A DNA stretch of 49,920 nt, taken from positions 1 to 49,920 of the forward strand of contig JAFXYJ010000001.1 of the NCBI GenBank assembly GCA_017541825.1, given 5' to 3'. Position numbers and translations under genes: made by a program. The DNA comes from Oscillospiraceae bacterium (GTDB lineage Bacteria > Bacillota > Clostridia > Oscillospirales > Oscillospiraceae). Shown piece by piece: positions 33,931-45,300 of this stretch (the first letter of the stretch is position 1; every line of letters starts with the position of its first letter). The notes beneath the pieces are model-generated. The model worked only from the letters and a program-made list of their open reading frames with translations. It was not told the DNA's origin and did not search any database.

Positions 33931-34620
33931 TTACATGAGCCCCGCTTCCCGCATGGAGACATACTCGGTGCCGGCCACGACGATATGGTCGGTCAGCTCC
34001 ACCCCCAGCAGGTCCAGCGCGTTTTTCAGCTGCCGGGTGAACCTCTCGTCCTCGGCGGAGGGCATGGCCACGCCGCTGGGGTGGTTATGCGCGAGGACCA
34101 CGGAGCTGGCGTGCCGTTCCAGGCACAGCTCGGCCAGCTTCCTCACGCTGATCTCCGCGGCGTTGACCACGCCCCGGCCGACCTGCCGGCACAGCAGCGG
34201 ACGGCGCCGCGCGTCCAGCAGCAGGGCCAGGATCAGCTCCTCGGTCTCGTACATGAACCAGGGGACGAAATACCGCCCCGCGGCCGTGGAGCTGTCGATG
34301 GGCGCGGAATCGGGCGTGCTGCCGATGAGATACCGCCGGCTCATCGCCGGGATCAGCCGCAGCAGGCAGACCGCGGTGTCGCCCACGCCGGGGACGGACC
34401 GCAGCTCCTCCGCGGAGGCGTCGAGCACGCCGTTGAGGCTGCCGAACCGGTCCAGCAGCGCGTGGGCCAGGCCGTTGGTGTCCCGCCGCGGCGCGGCGAA
34501 GAACAGCAGCAGCTCCAGCGCGTTGATGTCGTCAAAGTTGTCCAGGCCGTGTTCAAGGAACCGCCTTTTCAGCCGGCTCCGGTGTCCCTCGTGCACATTC
34601 TTCGGCTTGCTCTCGTCCAT
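33931..34620 (-). CDS. radC: RadC family JAB-domain protein
   Basis: 229 aa from ATG 34620 (GGAG upstream; a GTG at 34629 overlapping the tsaD stop is possible). An N-terminal helix-hairpin-helix region (GVLDASAEELRSVPGVGDT) is followed by the JAB/MPN domain with HNHPSGVAMPSAEDERFT, the metal motif. RadC was named for repair but its function is not settled; it is not needed for radiation resistance in E. coli. It is coupled to tsaD. Confidence 0.92.
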   Translation of the reverse strand: MDESKPKNVHEGHRSRLKRRFLEHGLDNFDDINALELLLFFAAPRRDTNGLAHALLDRFGSLNGVLDASAEELRSVPGVGDTAVCLLRLIPAMSRRYLIGSTPDSAPIDSSTAAGRYFVPWFMYETEELILALLLDARRRPLLCRQVGRGVVNAAEISVRKLAELCLERHASSVVLAHNHPSGVAMPSAEDERFTRQLKNALDLLGVELTDHIVVAGTEYVSMREAGLM

Positions 34621-34625
34621 CGTGC

Positions 34626-35627
34626 TCACAGCTCCATTGTCGCGTAGGCGTTCAGATCGCTGCCGGCCGTGTGACCGGCGAGGTATTCGTAGTAGCCCTG
34701 GGCGCCGATCATGGCGGCGTTGTCCCCGCAGAGCTTCAGCGGCGGGATATAGAGCGCCAGCCCCGACGCCGCGGCCGCCGCGCGGAAGTCGGCGCGGATG
34801 CGGGAGTTGGCGGCCACGCCGCCGGCCACGGCGAGCCTTTCATACCCCAGCTCCGCGGCGGCGGCCATCGTGCGCGTCACGAGGATGTCGCTGACGGCCC
34901 GGCACAGCGAGGCGGCCAGCCCCGCGCGGTCCAGCGCCTGTCCCGTCTGTTCGGCGTGGTGCGCCAGATTGATCACCGCGGTCTTGAGGCCGGAAAAGCT
35001 CATGTCGTAGGGGTTGTCTCCCGCGACGGGCCGGGGCAGGACATAGGCGTCGTCCCGGCCGGTCTTCGCCAGGGCGTCGATCGGCGCGCCGCCGGGGTAG
35101 GGCAGGCCCAGCACCCGGGCGGATTTGTCGAAGCACTCTCCCGCCGCGTCGTCCCGGGTGCGGCCCAGCACGCGCATGTCGGTGTAGTCGCGCACATCCA
35201 CGAGCATCGTGTTGCCCCCGGAGATGGCCAGACACAGAAACGGCGGCTCCAGCTCGGGAAACGCCAGGTAATTGGCGGCGATGTGTCCGCGGATATGGTG
35301 GACGGGCACCAGCGGCACGCCCAGACCCATGGCCGCGCATTTGGCGAAGTTGACGCCCACGAGCACCGCGCCGATGAGTCCCGGCGCGTAGCTGACCGCG
35401 ACGGCGCCGAGCTCCGATTTCCGGATCCCCGCGGCCTCCACGGCACGGTCCGCCAGCCGGGAGATGACCTCCACATGGCTGCGGGAGGCGATCTCGGGCA
35501 CCACGCCGCCGTAGACGGCGTGCAGATCCGCCTGGGAGAAGATCTGGTCGGTGAGCACCCGCCGGCCGTTCTCGGTGACGGCCACGGCGGTCTCGTCACA
35601 GGTGGATTCCACAGACAGTATCAGCAT
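34626..35627 (-). CDS. tsaD: tRNA N6-threonylcarbamoyladenosine transferase TsaD
   Basis: 333 aa. ESTCDETA at 7-14 and HHIRGH with metal ligands H111 and H115 are conserved, along with SGGNTML, GLPYPGG, and the late CGDNAAM. With TsaB and TsaE it transfers threonylcarbamoyl to A37 of ANN-decoding tRNAs. In many Firmicutes tsaE-tsaB-rimI-tsaD are adjacent; here only rimI precedes it, so tsaB and tsaE must be elsewhere. It overlaps rimI by 7 nt. Confidence 0.96.
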   Translation of the reverse strand: MLILSVESTCDETAVAVTENGRRVLTDQIFSQADLHAVYGGVVPEIASRSHVEVISRLADRAVEAAGIRKSELGAVAVSYAPGLIGAVLVGVNFAKCAAMGLGVPLVPVHHIRGHIAANYLAFPELEPPFLCLAISGGNTMLVDVRDYTDMRVLGRTRDDAAGECFDKSARVLGLPYPGGAPIDALAKTGRDDAYVLPRPVAGDNPYDMSFSGLKTAVINLAHHAEQTGQALDRAGLAASLCRAVSDILVTRTMAAAAELGYERLAVAGGVAANSRIRADFRAAAAASGLALYIPPLKLCGDNAAMIGAQGYYEYLAGHTAGSDLNAYATMEL

Positions 35628-36085
35628 ATCGTTCCCTCTTCCGAAAAGCGCAGCGTCATGATCAGCGCGTTTTCCGTCGGTTTTTCGTAGTAGTTTTTCC
35701 GCACGCCCTCCGTGCGGAAGCCGCAGCGCTCGTAGAGCCGCCGGGCGGCGAGGTTGCTCTCGCGGACCTCCAGCGTCAGAAAGGCGAGCCCCCGTTCCCG
35801 GGCGGCCGCGGCCATGGCCTCGGTCAGAGCCCGGCCCACGCCCCGGCGGCGGTATGCCGGGCGGACCGCGATGTTCCCGACGCTGCCCTCGTCGAGCACG
35901 GAGGTGAAATACCCGTAACCCAGCAGCTCTCCGCCTTCCCGGGCCGTGAGCAGCACGGCTCCGCCGGCGAGCATCCGCCGCAGGACGGCCTCCGACGCGC
36001 CGAGGGCAAAGGTCTCCGCCTCCAGCGCGGCCACGGCGGGGATGTCCGCCTCCTCTGCGGGCCGGACGCGGATCTCAGTGCGCAT
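35621..36085 (-). CDS. rimI: Ribosomal protein alanine N-acetyltransferase RimI-like
   Basis: 154-aa GNAT acetyltransferase. The acetyl-CoA motif is VRPAYRRRGVGRALTEAM (about 74-91), and LEVRESNLAARRLYERCGF (about 104-122) is the RimI-type motif B. RimI acetylates the N-terminal alanine of S18 and can act on other proteins. The constant pairing with tsaD in bacteria supports the assignment. It overlaps polA by 11 nt. Confidence 0.9.
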   Translation of the reverse strand: MRTEIRVRPAEEADIPAVAALEAETFALGASEAVLRRMLAGGAVLLTAREGGELLGYGYFTSVLDEGSVGNIAVRPAYRRRGVGRALTEAMAAAARERGLAFLTLEVRESNLAARRLYERCGFRTEGVRKNYYEKPTENALIMTLRFSEEGTIC

Positions 36086-38747
36086 CGGCCCAGGTCTTGC
36101 CCCACTTGGCCTCGGCGGTCAGCGGGACGGAGTAATGGACGGCGTTCTCCATCTCCTCCTGCAGCAGCGCGGCGGTGCGCCCGGCCTCGGGCTCGGGACA
36201 CTCGACGATCAGCTCGTCGTGGACCTGCAGCACCAACCGCGCGGCCAGTCCCTCGGCGCGGAGCCGCCGTTCCACGTTGACCATGGCCAGCTTGATGACG
36301 TCCGCGGCGGTGCCCTGGATGGGCATGTTCAGCGCCACCCGTTCGCCGAAGGAGCGCAGGGTGAAGTTGCCCTTGAGCTCGGGCAGATACCGCCGCCGCC
36401 CGAACAGCGTGGACACGTAGCCGTCGGCCCTGGCCTGTTCGACGATGTTTTTCTGGTAGTCCCGGACCCCGTGGAACCGTTCGAGGTAGGCGTCCATATA
36501 GGCCCGGGCCTCGGCCACCGTCACGCCGATATCCTGACTCAGGGAGAAGGCGGAGATGCCGTAGACGATGCCGAAGTTGACGGCCTTGGCCCTGCGCCGC
36601 TCCTCGGCGGTGACCTGCTCCAGCGGGATGCCGAAGACCTGGGCCGCGGTGACCCGGTGGACGTCCTCGCCCGAGAGGAAGGCCGCGCGCATGTTCTCGT
36701 CGCCGGAGATATGGGCCAGCAGCCGCAGCTCGATCTGGGAGTAATCCGCATCCACGAGCACGTTGCCCTCCCCGGCGGTGAACATCCGCCGCAGCCCGGC
36801 GCCCAGCTCCCGGCGCACCGGGATGTTCTGCAGGTTGGGCTCGGTGGAGCTCAGCCGCCCGGTGGCGGTGACGGTCATCTGAAAGCTGGTGTGGATGCGT
36901 CCGTCGGGGCCGATGACCTTGAGCAGGCCGTCGGCGTAGGTGGACTTGAGCTTGGTCAGCTCCCGGTATTCCAGCACGTCGCCCACGATGGGCGCATAGC
37001 GCAGCCGCTCGAGGGTGTCGGCGTTGGTGCTCCAGCCGGTCTTGGTCTTTTTGCCGCCGGGCAGGCTCAGCTTTTCAAACAGTATCGTCCCGAGCTGCTT
37101 GGGAGAATTGATGTTGAACTCCTCGCCCGCCTCGGTCCAGATCTGCCGCTGGAGCTCGTCGATGCGGCCCACCAGGCTCTCGCCGAACTGGCGCAGGGCC
37201 TCCCGGTCGGCCAGGAACCCCCGGTGCTCCATGCCCGCGAGCACCGCGCACAGAGGCATCTCGATCCGCTCGAAGAGCTCCTCCATGCCGTTTTCCCGCA
37301 GCTTCGGCAGCAGCGCCGTCTCCAGGGCCTCCGACGCCGCGGCCCGGGAGGCCAGAGCCGCCAGCCGCTTCGCGCGGGCCTCGTCGTCATTCTCGCCGTC
37401 CAGAGACAGCGTCATTTGCCCGCCGCCCTCCGTGTCGGGAGCGTAGGGCTCAAAGCCGCAGTATGCCAGGGTCAGCTTTTCCAGCTCGTAGCCCGGGGCC
37501 GTGGAATCGAGCAGATACCCGGCCAGCGCGCCGTCAAAGACCCAGTTTTCCCCGCCGTCCACGCCCCGGGAGAGCAGCGCGCGCTGCAGCGTCTTGACGT
37601 CGTGGCCGCCCTTTTTGAACGCGGGCGCAAACAGCGCCGCCAGCGCCGCGGTCCAGTCGTCCCGGTATGTCTCCGGCGAGAGCAGCACGGCCGCGGCCTC
37701 CGTATCGGAGGGCGACCAGTGGGCCGCGAACTCGCCGTGCGCGGCGTCAAAGGCGTAGTACACGGTCCGGCCGCCGACGGAGGCCAGGGCGGCGGCGAGC
37801 TCGTCCCCGGTCCCGGGCACGACGGAGGTCGCCGTGCCCTCGAAGACGGCGCTCTCCGGGGCGCGCTCCGCGTCGGGCTTCAGGCCCCATTTATCGATGA
37901 ATTTGCTGAAGCCCAGCCGTTTGAACTGCTCGTAGAGCGCCCCGCCGAACTGCCGGGGCCGCTCCATGTCCTCAAAGGGCAGCTCCAGCGGCGCGTTCCG
38001 GTCGATCGTGGCCAGCCAGTAGGAGTCGTAGGCGCTCTCGCGGCCCGCCTCCAGCCTGGCGCGCACGCCCTTTTTGATGCTCTCGTCGCCGAGGCCGGCA
38101 TATACGCCGTCCAGGGACCCGAAGCGCCGCAGCAGCTCCAGCGCGGTCTTTTCGCCCACGCCGGGCACGCCGGGGATGTTGTCGCTCGTGTCGCCCATCA
38201 GGGCCTTCAGGTCCACCATCTTCGGCGGATCGAAGCCGTATTCCTCTCTGAATCGGGCCTCGTCGTAATCGACCGTCTCCGTCTGGCCCATGCGCGTCTT
38301 GACGTTCATGACCCGCACGCGCGGGCCGACGAGCTGCAGCGCGTCCTTGTCGCCGGTGACGACCACGCATTCGGCGCCGCTCTCCGCGCCGCGGCGGGAG
38401 AGCGTGCCCAGCAGGTCGTCGGCCTCCCAGCCGGGAAGCTCGCAGCGGCACACGCCCATGGCGTCGAGGATGTCCTTGATGATCGGCATCTGAACGGCCA
38501 GCTCCTCGGGCATGGGCTTCCGGGTGGCCTTGTAGGCCGCCGAATGCTGGTGGCGGAAGGTGGGCTCCCGCCGGTCAAAGGCCACGGCCAGAGCGTCCGG
38601 GTCTTCGTCGTCGAGCAGCTTCTGCAGGATCGCCAGGAAGCCGTAGACGGCGTTGGTGGGCGTCCCGTCGGGCGCGGACAGGGGCCGCACGCCGAAATAC
38701 GCCCGGTTGATCAGGCTGTTGCCGTCGATGAGCATGAGTTTTTTCAT
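36075..38747 (-). CDS. polA: DNA polymerase I
   Basis: 890 aa from ATG 38747, chosen for AAAGGAG upstream and the family start [19 protein letters not shown]; longer frames upstream run into the MATE gene. The 5'-3' exonuclease domain is at about 1-290, with GVPGVGEKTALELLRRFGS. The 3'-5' exonuclease-like domain (about 300-470) lacks the DEDD acidic motifs (FDAAHGEF in place of a DTE motif), so proofreading is probably lost. The polymerase domain has motif A DADYSQIELRLLAHIS, motif B RRAKAVNFGIVYG, and motif C QVHDELIVE. It fills repair gaps, in line with uvrB in the same operon. Confidence 0.96.
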   Translation of the reverse strand: MKKLMLIDGNSLINRAYFGVRPLSAPDGTPTNAVYGFLAILQKLLDDEDPDALAVAFDRREPTFRHQHSAAYKATRKPMPEELAVQMPIIKDILDAMGVCRCELPGWEADDLLGTLSRRGAESGAECVVVTGDKDALQLVGPRVRVMNVKTRMGQTETVDYDEARFREEYGFDPPKMVDLKALMGDTSDNIPGVPGVGEKTALELLRRFGSLDGVYAGLGDESIKKGVRARLEAGRESAYDSYWLATIDRNAPLELPFEDMERPRQFGGALYEQFKRLGFSKFIDKWGLKPDAERAPESAVFEGTATSVVPGTGDELAAALASVGGRTVYYAFDAAHGEFAAHWSPSDTEAAAVLLSPETYRDDWTAALAALFAPAFKKGGHDVKTLQRALLSRGVDGGENWVFDGALAGYLLDSTAPGYELEKLTLAYCGFEPYAPDTEGGGQMTLSLDGENDDEARAKRLAALASRAAASEALETALLPKLRENGMEELFERIEMPLCAVLAGMEHRGFLADREALRQFGESLVGRIDELQRQIWTEAGEEFNINSPKQLGTILFEKLSLPGGKKTKTGWSTNADTLERLRYAPIVGDVLEYRELTKLKSTYADGLLKVIGPDGRIHTSFQMTVTATGRLSSTEPNLQNIPVRRELGAGLRRMFTAGEGNVLVDADYSQIELRLLAHISGDENMRAAFLSGEDVHRVTAAQVFGIPLEQVTAEERRRAKAVNFGIVYGISAFSLSQDIGVTVAEARAYMDAYLERFHGVRDYQKNIVEQARADGYVSTLFGRRRYLPELKGNFTLRSFGERVALNMPIQGTAADVIKLAMVNVERRLRAEGLAARLVLQVHDELIVECPEPEAGRTAALLQEEMENAVHYSVPLTAEAKWGKTWADAH

Positions 38748-40129
38748 ACCGTCTCCTTTTGAAGCTCCCGTTTCATGGGATAATAGATCGTGACGAGCAT
38801 CGTGAGAAAGGCGGCCGCGCCGCCCACAAGATCGCTGATCGGCTCGCTCAGAAAAACGCCGTCGGCGCCCAGGCCCCACAGCCCGGGCAGCAGGAACATC
38901 AGCGGCACCTCGACGAGCACCTTGCGGAACAGGGAGAAAAACGCGGCCTGCTTCGCCCGGCCCAGGCCCTGGAACACGCACTGGCCGCACAGCATCGCGC
39001 CCATGAGGAAAAAGCCGGCATAATAGAGACGCACGGCGGGCACGGTCACCGCGATCAGCGCGGGATCGTCGGTGAAGATGCGCACGAAAGGCCCGGGAAA
39101 GAGCTCCATGAGCGCCCAGGCGAGGATCATGAAGCCGATGCCCGCGAAGCTCTCGAAGCGGATGGCCTCCAGGACGCGGCCCTTTTCTCCGGCGCCGTAG
39201 TTATAGCCCAGCACCGGCTGCACGCCCGCGGACATGCCGGTGACGACCTGCAGGAAGGCGATGCGCAGGGAGTTGATGATCGTCATCGCGCCGATCCACA
39301 GCTCGCCGCCGTAGGCGCCCAGCTGCATGTTGCTGACGGCCTGCACGATGGAATTGGTCCCCTGCGCCATAAAGTTGGTCACGCCCATGCTCACGATCCG
39401 CCCCATGAGGCGCGGCCGCGGCGCCATGAGCCGCCCCTGCAGGCGCAGCGGCGCCGATCCGCCGCACAGGAACCCCAGGCACCAGACGGCGCTGACCGCC
39501 TGGGCGAGCACCGTGGCCCAGGCCGCGCCGCGCACGCCCATCCCCAGCACAAAGATGAACACCGGGTCGAGGGCGATGTTGACCGCGGCGCCGAGGAGCA
39601 CGGTGAGCATGCCCCGGCGGGCGAAGCCCTGGGCGTTGACGTAGGGGTTCATGCCCAGTGTGATGAACACCAGCGGCGTGCCCAGCAGATACACGTGCAG
39701 ATAATCCATCGCGTAGGAGAGCGTGTTCTCCCCGGCGCCCAGCGCCAGCAGCGAAGCCCGGGAGATGAGCCGCGCCAGCACGGCCAGCGCCGCGGAGGAG
39801 ACCAGCAGCATCGACATGGCGTTGCCCATGATCCGCCCGGCCTCCTCTGTGTTCCCCGCGCCCCGCGCGATGGAGAACAGCGGCGCGCCGCCCTGGCCGA
39901 AGAGTCCGGCGAAGGCGGACAGGATCGTGATCACCGGCAGCGCGACTCCCACGCCGGTGAGAGCGTGGGCCCCGATGACGGGGATGTGGCCGATATAGAT
40001 CCGGTCCACGATATTGTATAGGACATTGACGAGCTGGGCGACGATCAGCGGCACGGCCATGCCCATGACCACCCGCGGGATGCTGCCCCTGGTGAAATCC
40101 CCTGAATTTTTCTCGGCAGTCCTCATCAT
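38744..40129 (-). CDS. MATE family efflux transporter
   Basis: 461-aa membrane protein with twelve predicted helices in two bundles. Family features are [25 protein letters not shown] in the first two helices (seen in two parts), [14 protein letters not shown] [15 protein letters not shown], and [16 protein letters not shown]. It probably exports cationic drugs or metabolites using Na+ or H+. Its ATG overlaps the uvrB stop and its stop overlaps the polA start (ATGA both times), so it is locked into the DNA repair operon. The substrate is unknown. Confidence 0.92.
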   Translation of the reverse strand: MMRTAEKNSGDFTRGSIPRVVMGMAVPLIVAQLVNVLYNIVDRIYIGHIPVIGAHALTGVGVALPVITILSAFAGLFGQGGAPLFSIARGAGNTEEAGRIMGNAMSMLLVSSAALAVLARLISRASLLALGAGENTLSYAMDYLHVYLLGTPLVFITLGMNPYVNAQGFARRGMLTVLLGAAVNIALDPVFIFVLGMGVRGAAWATVLAQAVSAVWCLGFLCGGSAPLRLQGRLMAPRPRLMGRIVSMGVTNFMAQGTNSIVQAVSNMQLGAYGGELWIGAMTIINSLRIAFLQVVTGMSAGVQPVLGYNYGAGEKGRVLEAIRFESFAGIGFMILAWALMELFPGPFVRIFTDDPALIAVTVPAVRLYYAGFFLMGAMLCGQCVFQGLGRAKQAAFFSLFRKVLVEVPLMFLLPGLWGLGADGVFLSEPISDLVGGAAAFLTMLVTIYYPMKRELQKETV

Positions 40130-42084
40130 TTCTCGCCCCGGAGCCGGATCAGCTCGTCGCGCAGCACGGCGGCGTACTCGAATTCCAGCATTTTGGACGC
40201 CTTGCGCATCTCCTTTTCCAGCCGTTCGATCTCCGCGCGGCGCTCCCGCTCGGTCATCTTCACGCCATGCTCGTTCGCGGCCGCCGGTCCGCTGATCTCG
40301 ATCAGGTCCCGGATGCTCTTGACGATGGTCTTCGGCACGATGCCGTGGGCCTGGTTATAGGCGGTCTGGATGGCGCGGCGGCGCTCGGTCTCGTCGATGG
40401 CCGCGCGCATGGACGGCGTCACGGTGTCGGCGTACATGATCACCGTGCCCTCCGCGTTGCGGGCGGCCCGGCCGATGGTCTGGATCAGAGAGGTCTCGCT
40501 GCGCAGGAAGCCCTCCTTGTCCGCGTCCAGGATCGCGATCAGCGATACCTCCGGCAGATCGAGGCCCTCCCGGAGCAGGTTGATGCCCACGAGCACGTCG
40601 AATTCGCCCCGGCGCAGGTCGCGGATGATCTCCATGCGCTCGATGGTGTTGACGTCGTGGTGCATGTACCGGGAGCGGATGCCGGCGTTGGACAGAAAGT
40701 CGGTCAGATCCTCGGCCATGCGCTTGGTCAGCGTGGTCACCAGCGTGCGCTCGTTTTTGTCGATGCGGCCGCGGATCTCGCCGATCAGGTCGTCGATCTG
40801 GTCCTCGGTGGGCCGGACCTCCACCCGCGGGTCGGTGAGTCCCGTGGGGCGGATGATCTGCTCGGCGATCTGGCCGGACCGGCTGCGCTCGTACTCCCCC
40901 GGGGTGGCGGAGACGTAGATGACCTGGTTGAGCCGCTGCTGGAATTCCTCGAATTTCAGCGGCCGGTTGTCGAAGGCCGAGGGCAGGCGGAAGCCGTACT
41001 CCACCAGCGTCTCCTTGCGCGCCCGGTCGCCCCGGTACATGGCCCGCACCTGGGGCAGCGTGACGTGGCTCTCGTCCACGAACAGCAGGAAGTCCTTGGG
41101 GAAATAATCCAGCAGCGTCATGGGCGGGCTGCCCGCCGGGCGGCCGCCGATGATCCGCGAATAATTCTCGATCCCGGAGCAGTAGCCCAGCTCCTCGATC
41201 ATCTCGATATCGAAATTCACCCGCTGGGCGATGCGCTCGGCCTCCAGCGGCTTGTCGAGCTTCCGGAAATACTCCACCCGCTCGTCGCACTCGGCCCGGA
41301 TCTCTTTGACGGCCCGGGCCATCTTCTCCGGCGGCGTGACGTAATGGCTGGCGGGGTAGATCGCCACGTGGCTCAGCACGTGCTCGGCCTTGCCGGTGAG
41401 GGGGTTGATCTGGCTGATGCGCTCGATCTCGTCGCCGAAATACTCCACCCGGATCGCCTTGTCCCGGTAGTAGGCCGGGAAGATCTCCACCGTGTCACCG
41501 CGGACCCGGAACATGTTGCGCTCAAAGGCGATGTCGTTGCGCTCGTAGCGGCTCTCGATGAGTTTGAGCATGAGCTGCTCCTGGGGCAGCTCGGTGCCCG
41601 GCCGCAGGGAGATCGCCATGCGGGCGAAGTCGTCCGGCTCGCCCAGGCCGTAGATGCAGCTCACCGAGGCCACCACGATCACGTCCCGCCGTTCCAGCAG
41701 CGAAAAGGTGGCGCTCAGACGCAGCCGGTCGATCTCCTCATTGGTGGAGGAGTCCTTCTCGATGTAGGTGTCCGTGTGGGGGATATAGGCCTCGGGCTGG
41801 TAATAGTCGTAGTAGCTCACGAAATACTCCACCGCGTTGTGGGGGAAGAATTCCTTGAACTCGCTGCACAGCTGCGCCGCCAGGGTCTTGTTGTGGGCCA
41901 GCACCAGTGTGGGCCTTTTCACCCGCTCGATGACCTTGGCCATCGTATACGTCTTGCCCGAGCCGGTGACGCCCAGCAGCGTCTGCTCAGTCAGCCCGAG
42001 CTCTACGCCCCGCGCGAGCTCGTCGATGGCCCGGGGCTGATCTCCCGCGGGCTCGTATTCGCTTACGACCTGAAATTCTGCCAT
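40126..42084 (-). CDS. uvrB: Excinuclease ABC subunit B
   Basis: 652 aa, complete. Walker A GVTGSGKT (38-45), the DNA-clamping beta-hairpin ([15 protein letters not shown] region, about 92-107), helicase motifs including DESH in [11 protein letters not shown], and QTIGRAARN. The C-terminal UVR motif (about 615-650) binds UvrC. It handles damage verification in nucleotide excision repair. uvrA and uvrC are not nearby. It heads the minus-strand operon; no LexA-type operator is recognised near its promoter. Confidence 0.97.
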   Translation of the reverse strand: MAEFQVVSEYEPAGDQPRAIDELARGVELGLTEQTLLGVTGSGKTYTMAKVIERVKRPTLVLAHNKTLAAQLCSEFKEFFPHNAVEYFVSYYDYYQPEAYIPHTDTYIEKDSSTNEEIDRLRLSATFSLLERRDVIVVASVSCIYGLGEPDDFARMAISLRPGTELPQEQLMLKLIESRYERNDIAFERNMFRVRGDTVEIFPAYYRDKAIRVEYFGDEIERISQINPLTGKAEHVLSHVAIYPASHYVTPPEKMARAVKEIRAECDERVEYFRKLDKPLEAERIAQRVNFDIEMIEELGYCSGIENYSRIIGGRPAGSPPMTLLDYFPKDFLLFVDESHVTLPQVRAMYRGDRARKETLVEYGFRLPSAFDNRPLKFEEFQQRLNQVIYVSATPGEYERSRSGQIAEQIIRPTGLTDPRVEVRPTEDQIDDLIGEIRGRIDKNERTLVTTLTKRMAEDLTDFLSNAGIRSRYMHHDVNTIERMEIIRDLRRGEFDVLVGINLLREGLDLPEVSLIAILDADKEGFLRSETSLIQTIGRAARNAEGTVIMYADTVTPSMRAAIDETERRRAIQTAYNQAHGIVPKTIVKSIRDLIEISGPAAANEHGVKMTERERRAEIERLEKEMRKASKMLEFEYAAVLRDELIRLRGEK

Positions 42085-42118
42085 GTGTCCGTCTCCGTAC
42101 TTTTCGGTTAATTATGAT

Positions 42119-42148
42119 ATTATACCATATCTGGCCTGCTGCGGACAA
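42119..42148 (-). promoter_or_regulatory. Promoter of the uvrB-larE operon
   Basis: Minus strand: TTGTCC (42143-42148), 18-bp spacer, TATAAT (42119-42124) preceded by TGG, an extended -10. No GAAC-N4-GTTC-like SOS box is seen. An 8-bp palindrome (ATTTCCTC/GAGGAAAT, 42160-42178) lies just upstream. Confidence 0.75.
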
Positions 42149-42251
42149 TAGTTTTCCCGATTTCCTCAGAGAGGAAATAAGAGTGTCTTCTTCTTGGATT
42201 GCAATTCAGCAAGCCCTGCAGGTCCATGATAATCCGCCTGATGAGTGAATA

Positions 42252-42289
42252 CAAAAACGCCAGCCAAATCGCTCTGGCTGGCGTTTTTG
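42252..42289. terminator. Terminator of the LRR surface protein gene
   Basis: CAAAAACGCCAGCC (42252-42265) and GGCTGGCGTTTTTG (42276-42289) form a 14-bp stem with a 10-nt loop and T/A-rich flanks on both strands. It ends the minus-strand gene 63 bp upstream of it. Confidence 0.88.
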
Positions 42290-42352
42290 ATTATCGGTTT
42301 TTCTGCTTTCAAACGGCTCTTCTTTGAATGGCTTTCAGCAATACGAGAGCCG

Positions 42353-45300
42353 TTATTCCTCTGTAAACGGCCGGTCTTCAGAGCCTGCTTCCACGTCAGG
42401 CTCCTGCGTTTCTTCCGGTTCGGGCTCTGCCGGCGTCTCAGGTTCCGGCTCCGCCGGCGTCTCAGGTTCCGGCTCCGCCGGTGTCTCCGGTTCGGGCTCC
42501 GTCGGCGTCTCAGGTTCCGGTTCTGTCGGCGTCTCCGGTTCAGGTTCTGCCGGCACCTCCGGTTCCGTTTCTGCCGGCGCCTCCGGTTCCGGCTCCGCCG
42601 GTGTCTCCGGTTCGGGCTCCGTCGGCGTCTCAGGTTCCGGTTCTGTCGGCGTCTCCGGTTCGGGTTCTGCCGGTGTCTCCGGTTCCGGTTCTGCCGTCCC
42701 AGGTTCAGGCTCCGCAGGCGCCTCAGGTTCAAGCTCTGTCGGCGTCTGACGGCTGCCTGCAATGATCGTTACTGTTGCGTCTACAATCAGACACATTTCA
42801 TAGGAATAAACGCCATCCCAATCTTCCGGATACCCCTCGTTATATGCCTCCACCAGACGCGGCTGGTTGCGGATATCCAGGGTAGTCAATTGGTTATTAT
42901 GACATTCAAGGTAATCAAGTTTCGTATTATGCGTCAGATCCAAAGCGGTGAGCTGATTTCCGGAGCAGTCCAGACTGTACAGTTTGATGTTCTTTGTCAC
43001 GTCCAGCGAGGATATGCCGTTACCTGAGCAATCCAATGATTGAAGCAAGGTGTTCTTTGACACATCCAGCGCGGTCAGCTGATTGTTCCAGCAAGACAAT
43101 TCCTGCAGGATCGTGTTTTTCGACACATCCAGCGAAGACAGTTGATTGCCGCCGCAAAATAGCTCTTTGAGAAAAACGAGCTTCTCTACGCCTTTCAGGG
43201 TAGTGATGCCTTCGTCCGAGACATCGATGCTTTCCGCGTCACGGATTTCCGCCTGGTTCAAGCTGCCGTTGTTGTCTTTATCGAAGTGCTCGCTGACATA
43301 CGTACGGAATGCTGCATTCGGGAAATTCGTTGCGTTGATCGCCACGCTGTCTATGACAACGCCGGTAATGAGTTCTGTAGACGGATCAACCTGCAGCAAG
43401 TATTTGACAAAACTGGTATAGGGGGGATCATGGTAAATCTTATACCATATACTGTTATCCTCCGAATAATATATGCTTCCTTCCGTATATGTCCGCAGCA
43501 GATTTGGATTGGAGCGTACATCAAGTCGCTGGATACTGTTGTCATGACAGCACAGGTATTGCAATCCGGGGCATTTGGAAACATCCAGCGCTGTCAGCTG
43601 ATTGCCATCACACCACAGGTGATCCAGTTTTGTGTTGTGCGTAACATCGAGCGCGGTCAGCAGATTGTTTGAACAAGATAATGACTCAAGCGCTGTATTT
43701 TGTGAAACATTCAGTGATGTCAACCGGTTTTCATTGCATCCGAGATTCCATAGCGCTGTGTTTTTTGTGATGTCCAGGGAGGTCAACTGATTCTTTTCAC
43801 AGTGCAGATACCCTACCGCGGTAAGGAGCTCCACGCCTTTGAGGGTCGTGATGCCCATGTCCTCTACGTCGATCCAGGTCGCGCTGTTGATCTCCGCCTG
43901 GCTCAGTTTGCCGTTCCCGTCGCTATCGAAGTTCTCACTGACGTAATTGCGGAAGGCTGCATCCGGGAAGTTCGTCGCGTTGATCGGGATATCTCCGACG
44001 ACGATCTTTTCCCATTGTGCATAGAAGGTATAGGTGATATAGGGCAGACTGGTCGTACCCGTATAGACGAACCGGCTGTCCATCACGCTGCTGTATTCAT
44101 CCGGCAGCGTGACGCGCGGATATTCTGTATCGGTGCTCCATCCCCACTCTTTATACGGAACATTGGCCAGATCTGCCAACCACTGCAGCCAGTCATCCTT
44201 GTCCTTCCAGATCAGGTAGTTGGAATCCGCGTTTCGCTGCACAGTCCAGCCTGTGAAACGATAGCCCGTTCTGGTGAACGTGTTTCGAGGCAGCGTGAAT
44301 GCCTGGTCATTGTCGATACTGAGCGAAGGCATGGTCCCACTGCCGCCGTTGGGCATGAAGACGAACACGTTGTCCGATTGAAGCTGCCAGAGGGCATAAA
44401 GCTTGATATGTCCTTTGGGTTTGATCGATGTTGTGTACTGCGGCGTTCCCGCGCTTTGTTCGGCAGCCCATCCGACCAGACGATATCCGGGTCTGTCAGG
44501 TATATACTTGGACAGATCCAGAGATTTACCTTTTTTGACATGCGCCTGTGTCAGCGCGCCTGTTCCGTCATTGCTGTAAAGTGTCACGGAATAATAGTTT
44601 TTCGCGCCGCTTTTGACGACAGAAAACGGCCGCACCCATTCCTTGCGGTTGGCTGCCGCGATCCTTGCGTCCGTTTCCGCCTCGCCGGTCGCAGGGCCGG
44701 AATCTGTTATCGCCGTTATCTTATATACGTAATCGCCCGGTTTGAGTTTGCTGAACAGCAGCATTTTGTCGGCGCCGCTCAGATCCTGTTTCGTCTTATT
44801 CGGAGTCCAGGATTTGCTGTAGACCGCTGTGCCGTCATTTTTATATATGCCGATCGTTACGTTTGACAAAGGGTACGCTGAAGAAACAACAGTGCCGCTG
44901 ACCTTTTTGCCGCCAGCTGTTATCACGTTTTTGACGTTGGGTTTTATCTCGTCAAAACTTATGGTCCCGGGCTGCTTTATCACGTACGGCTTTCCGGCCT
45001 CTCGGGAAGCATAGTCACGCGAACAGGCCACATATCCCACAGCTCCCGAAGAGTGTGTTACCCGATACCAGTATATGCCCGTTTCGTCTGTGTGGGCGTT
45101 TTTATAGCGCTTTGTGGTTTTCAGCGTGGTCGTGCCCGAGTAATAGATATTATTCCCGGCACTGTCTTTAACGTTGATGTTCCCTCGGGAGGTCCCGTTC
45201 TCGTCGACATAGTCTTTGGCATAATAGGGCTTGCTCATCAGCCAAAGCTCGCCGTTATTGAGCCTGACCTCCATATTGACTGCCTGCGCCGTGCTCTTCC

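Noticed and set aside
42085..42165. LexA/SOS operator at uvrB
   Set aside because: No GAAC-N4-GTTC-like palindrome is found near the promoter.
42419..42740. Possible CRISPR array
   Set aside because: The 24-bp units are contiguous without unique spacers and code for a protein tail in frame.
42166..42762. Arg/Asn-rich frame and a Gly-Ser frame over the 24-bp repeats
   Set aside because: They are other-frame readings of the Pro/Glu tail repeats of the surface protein.
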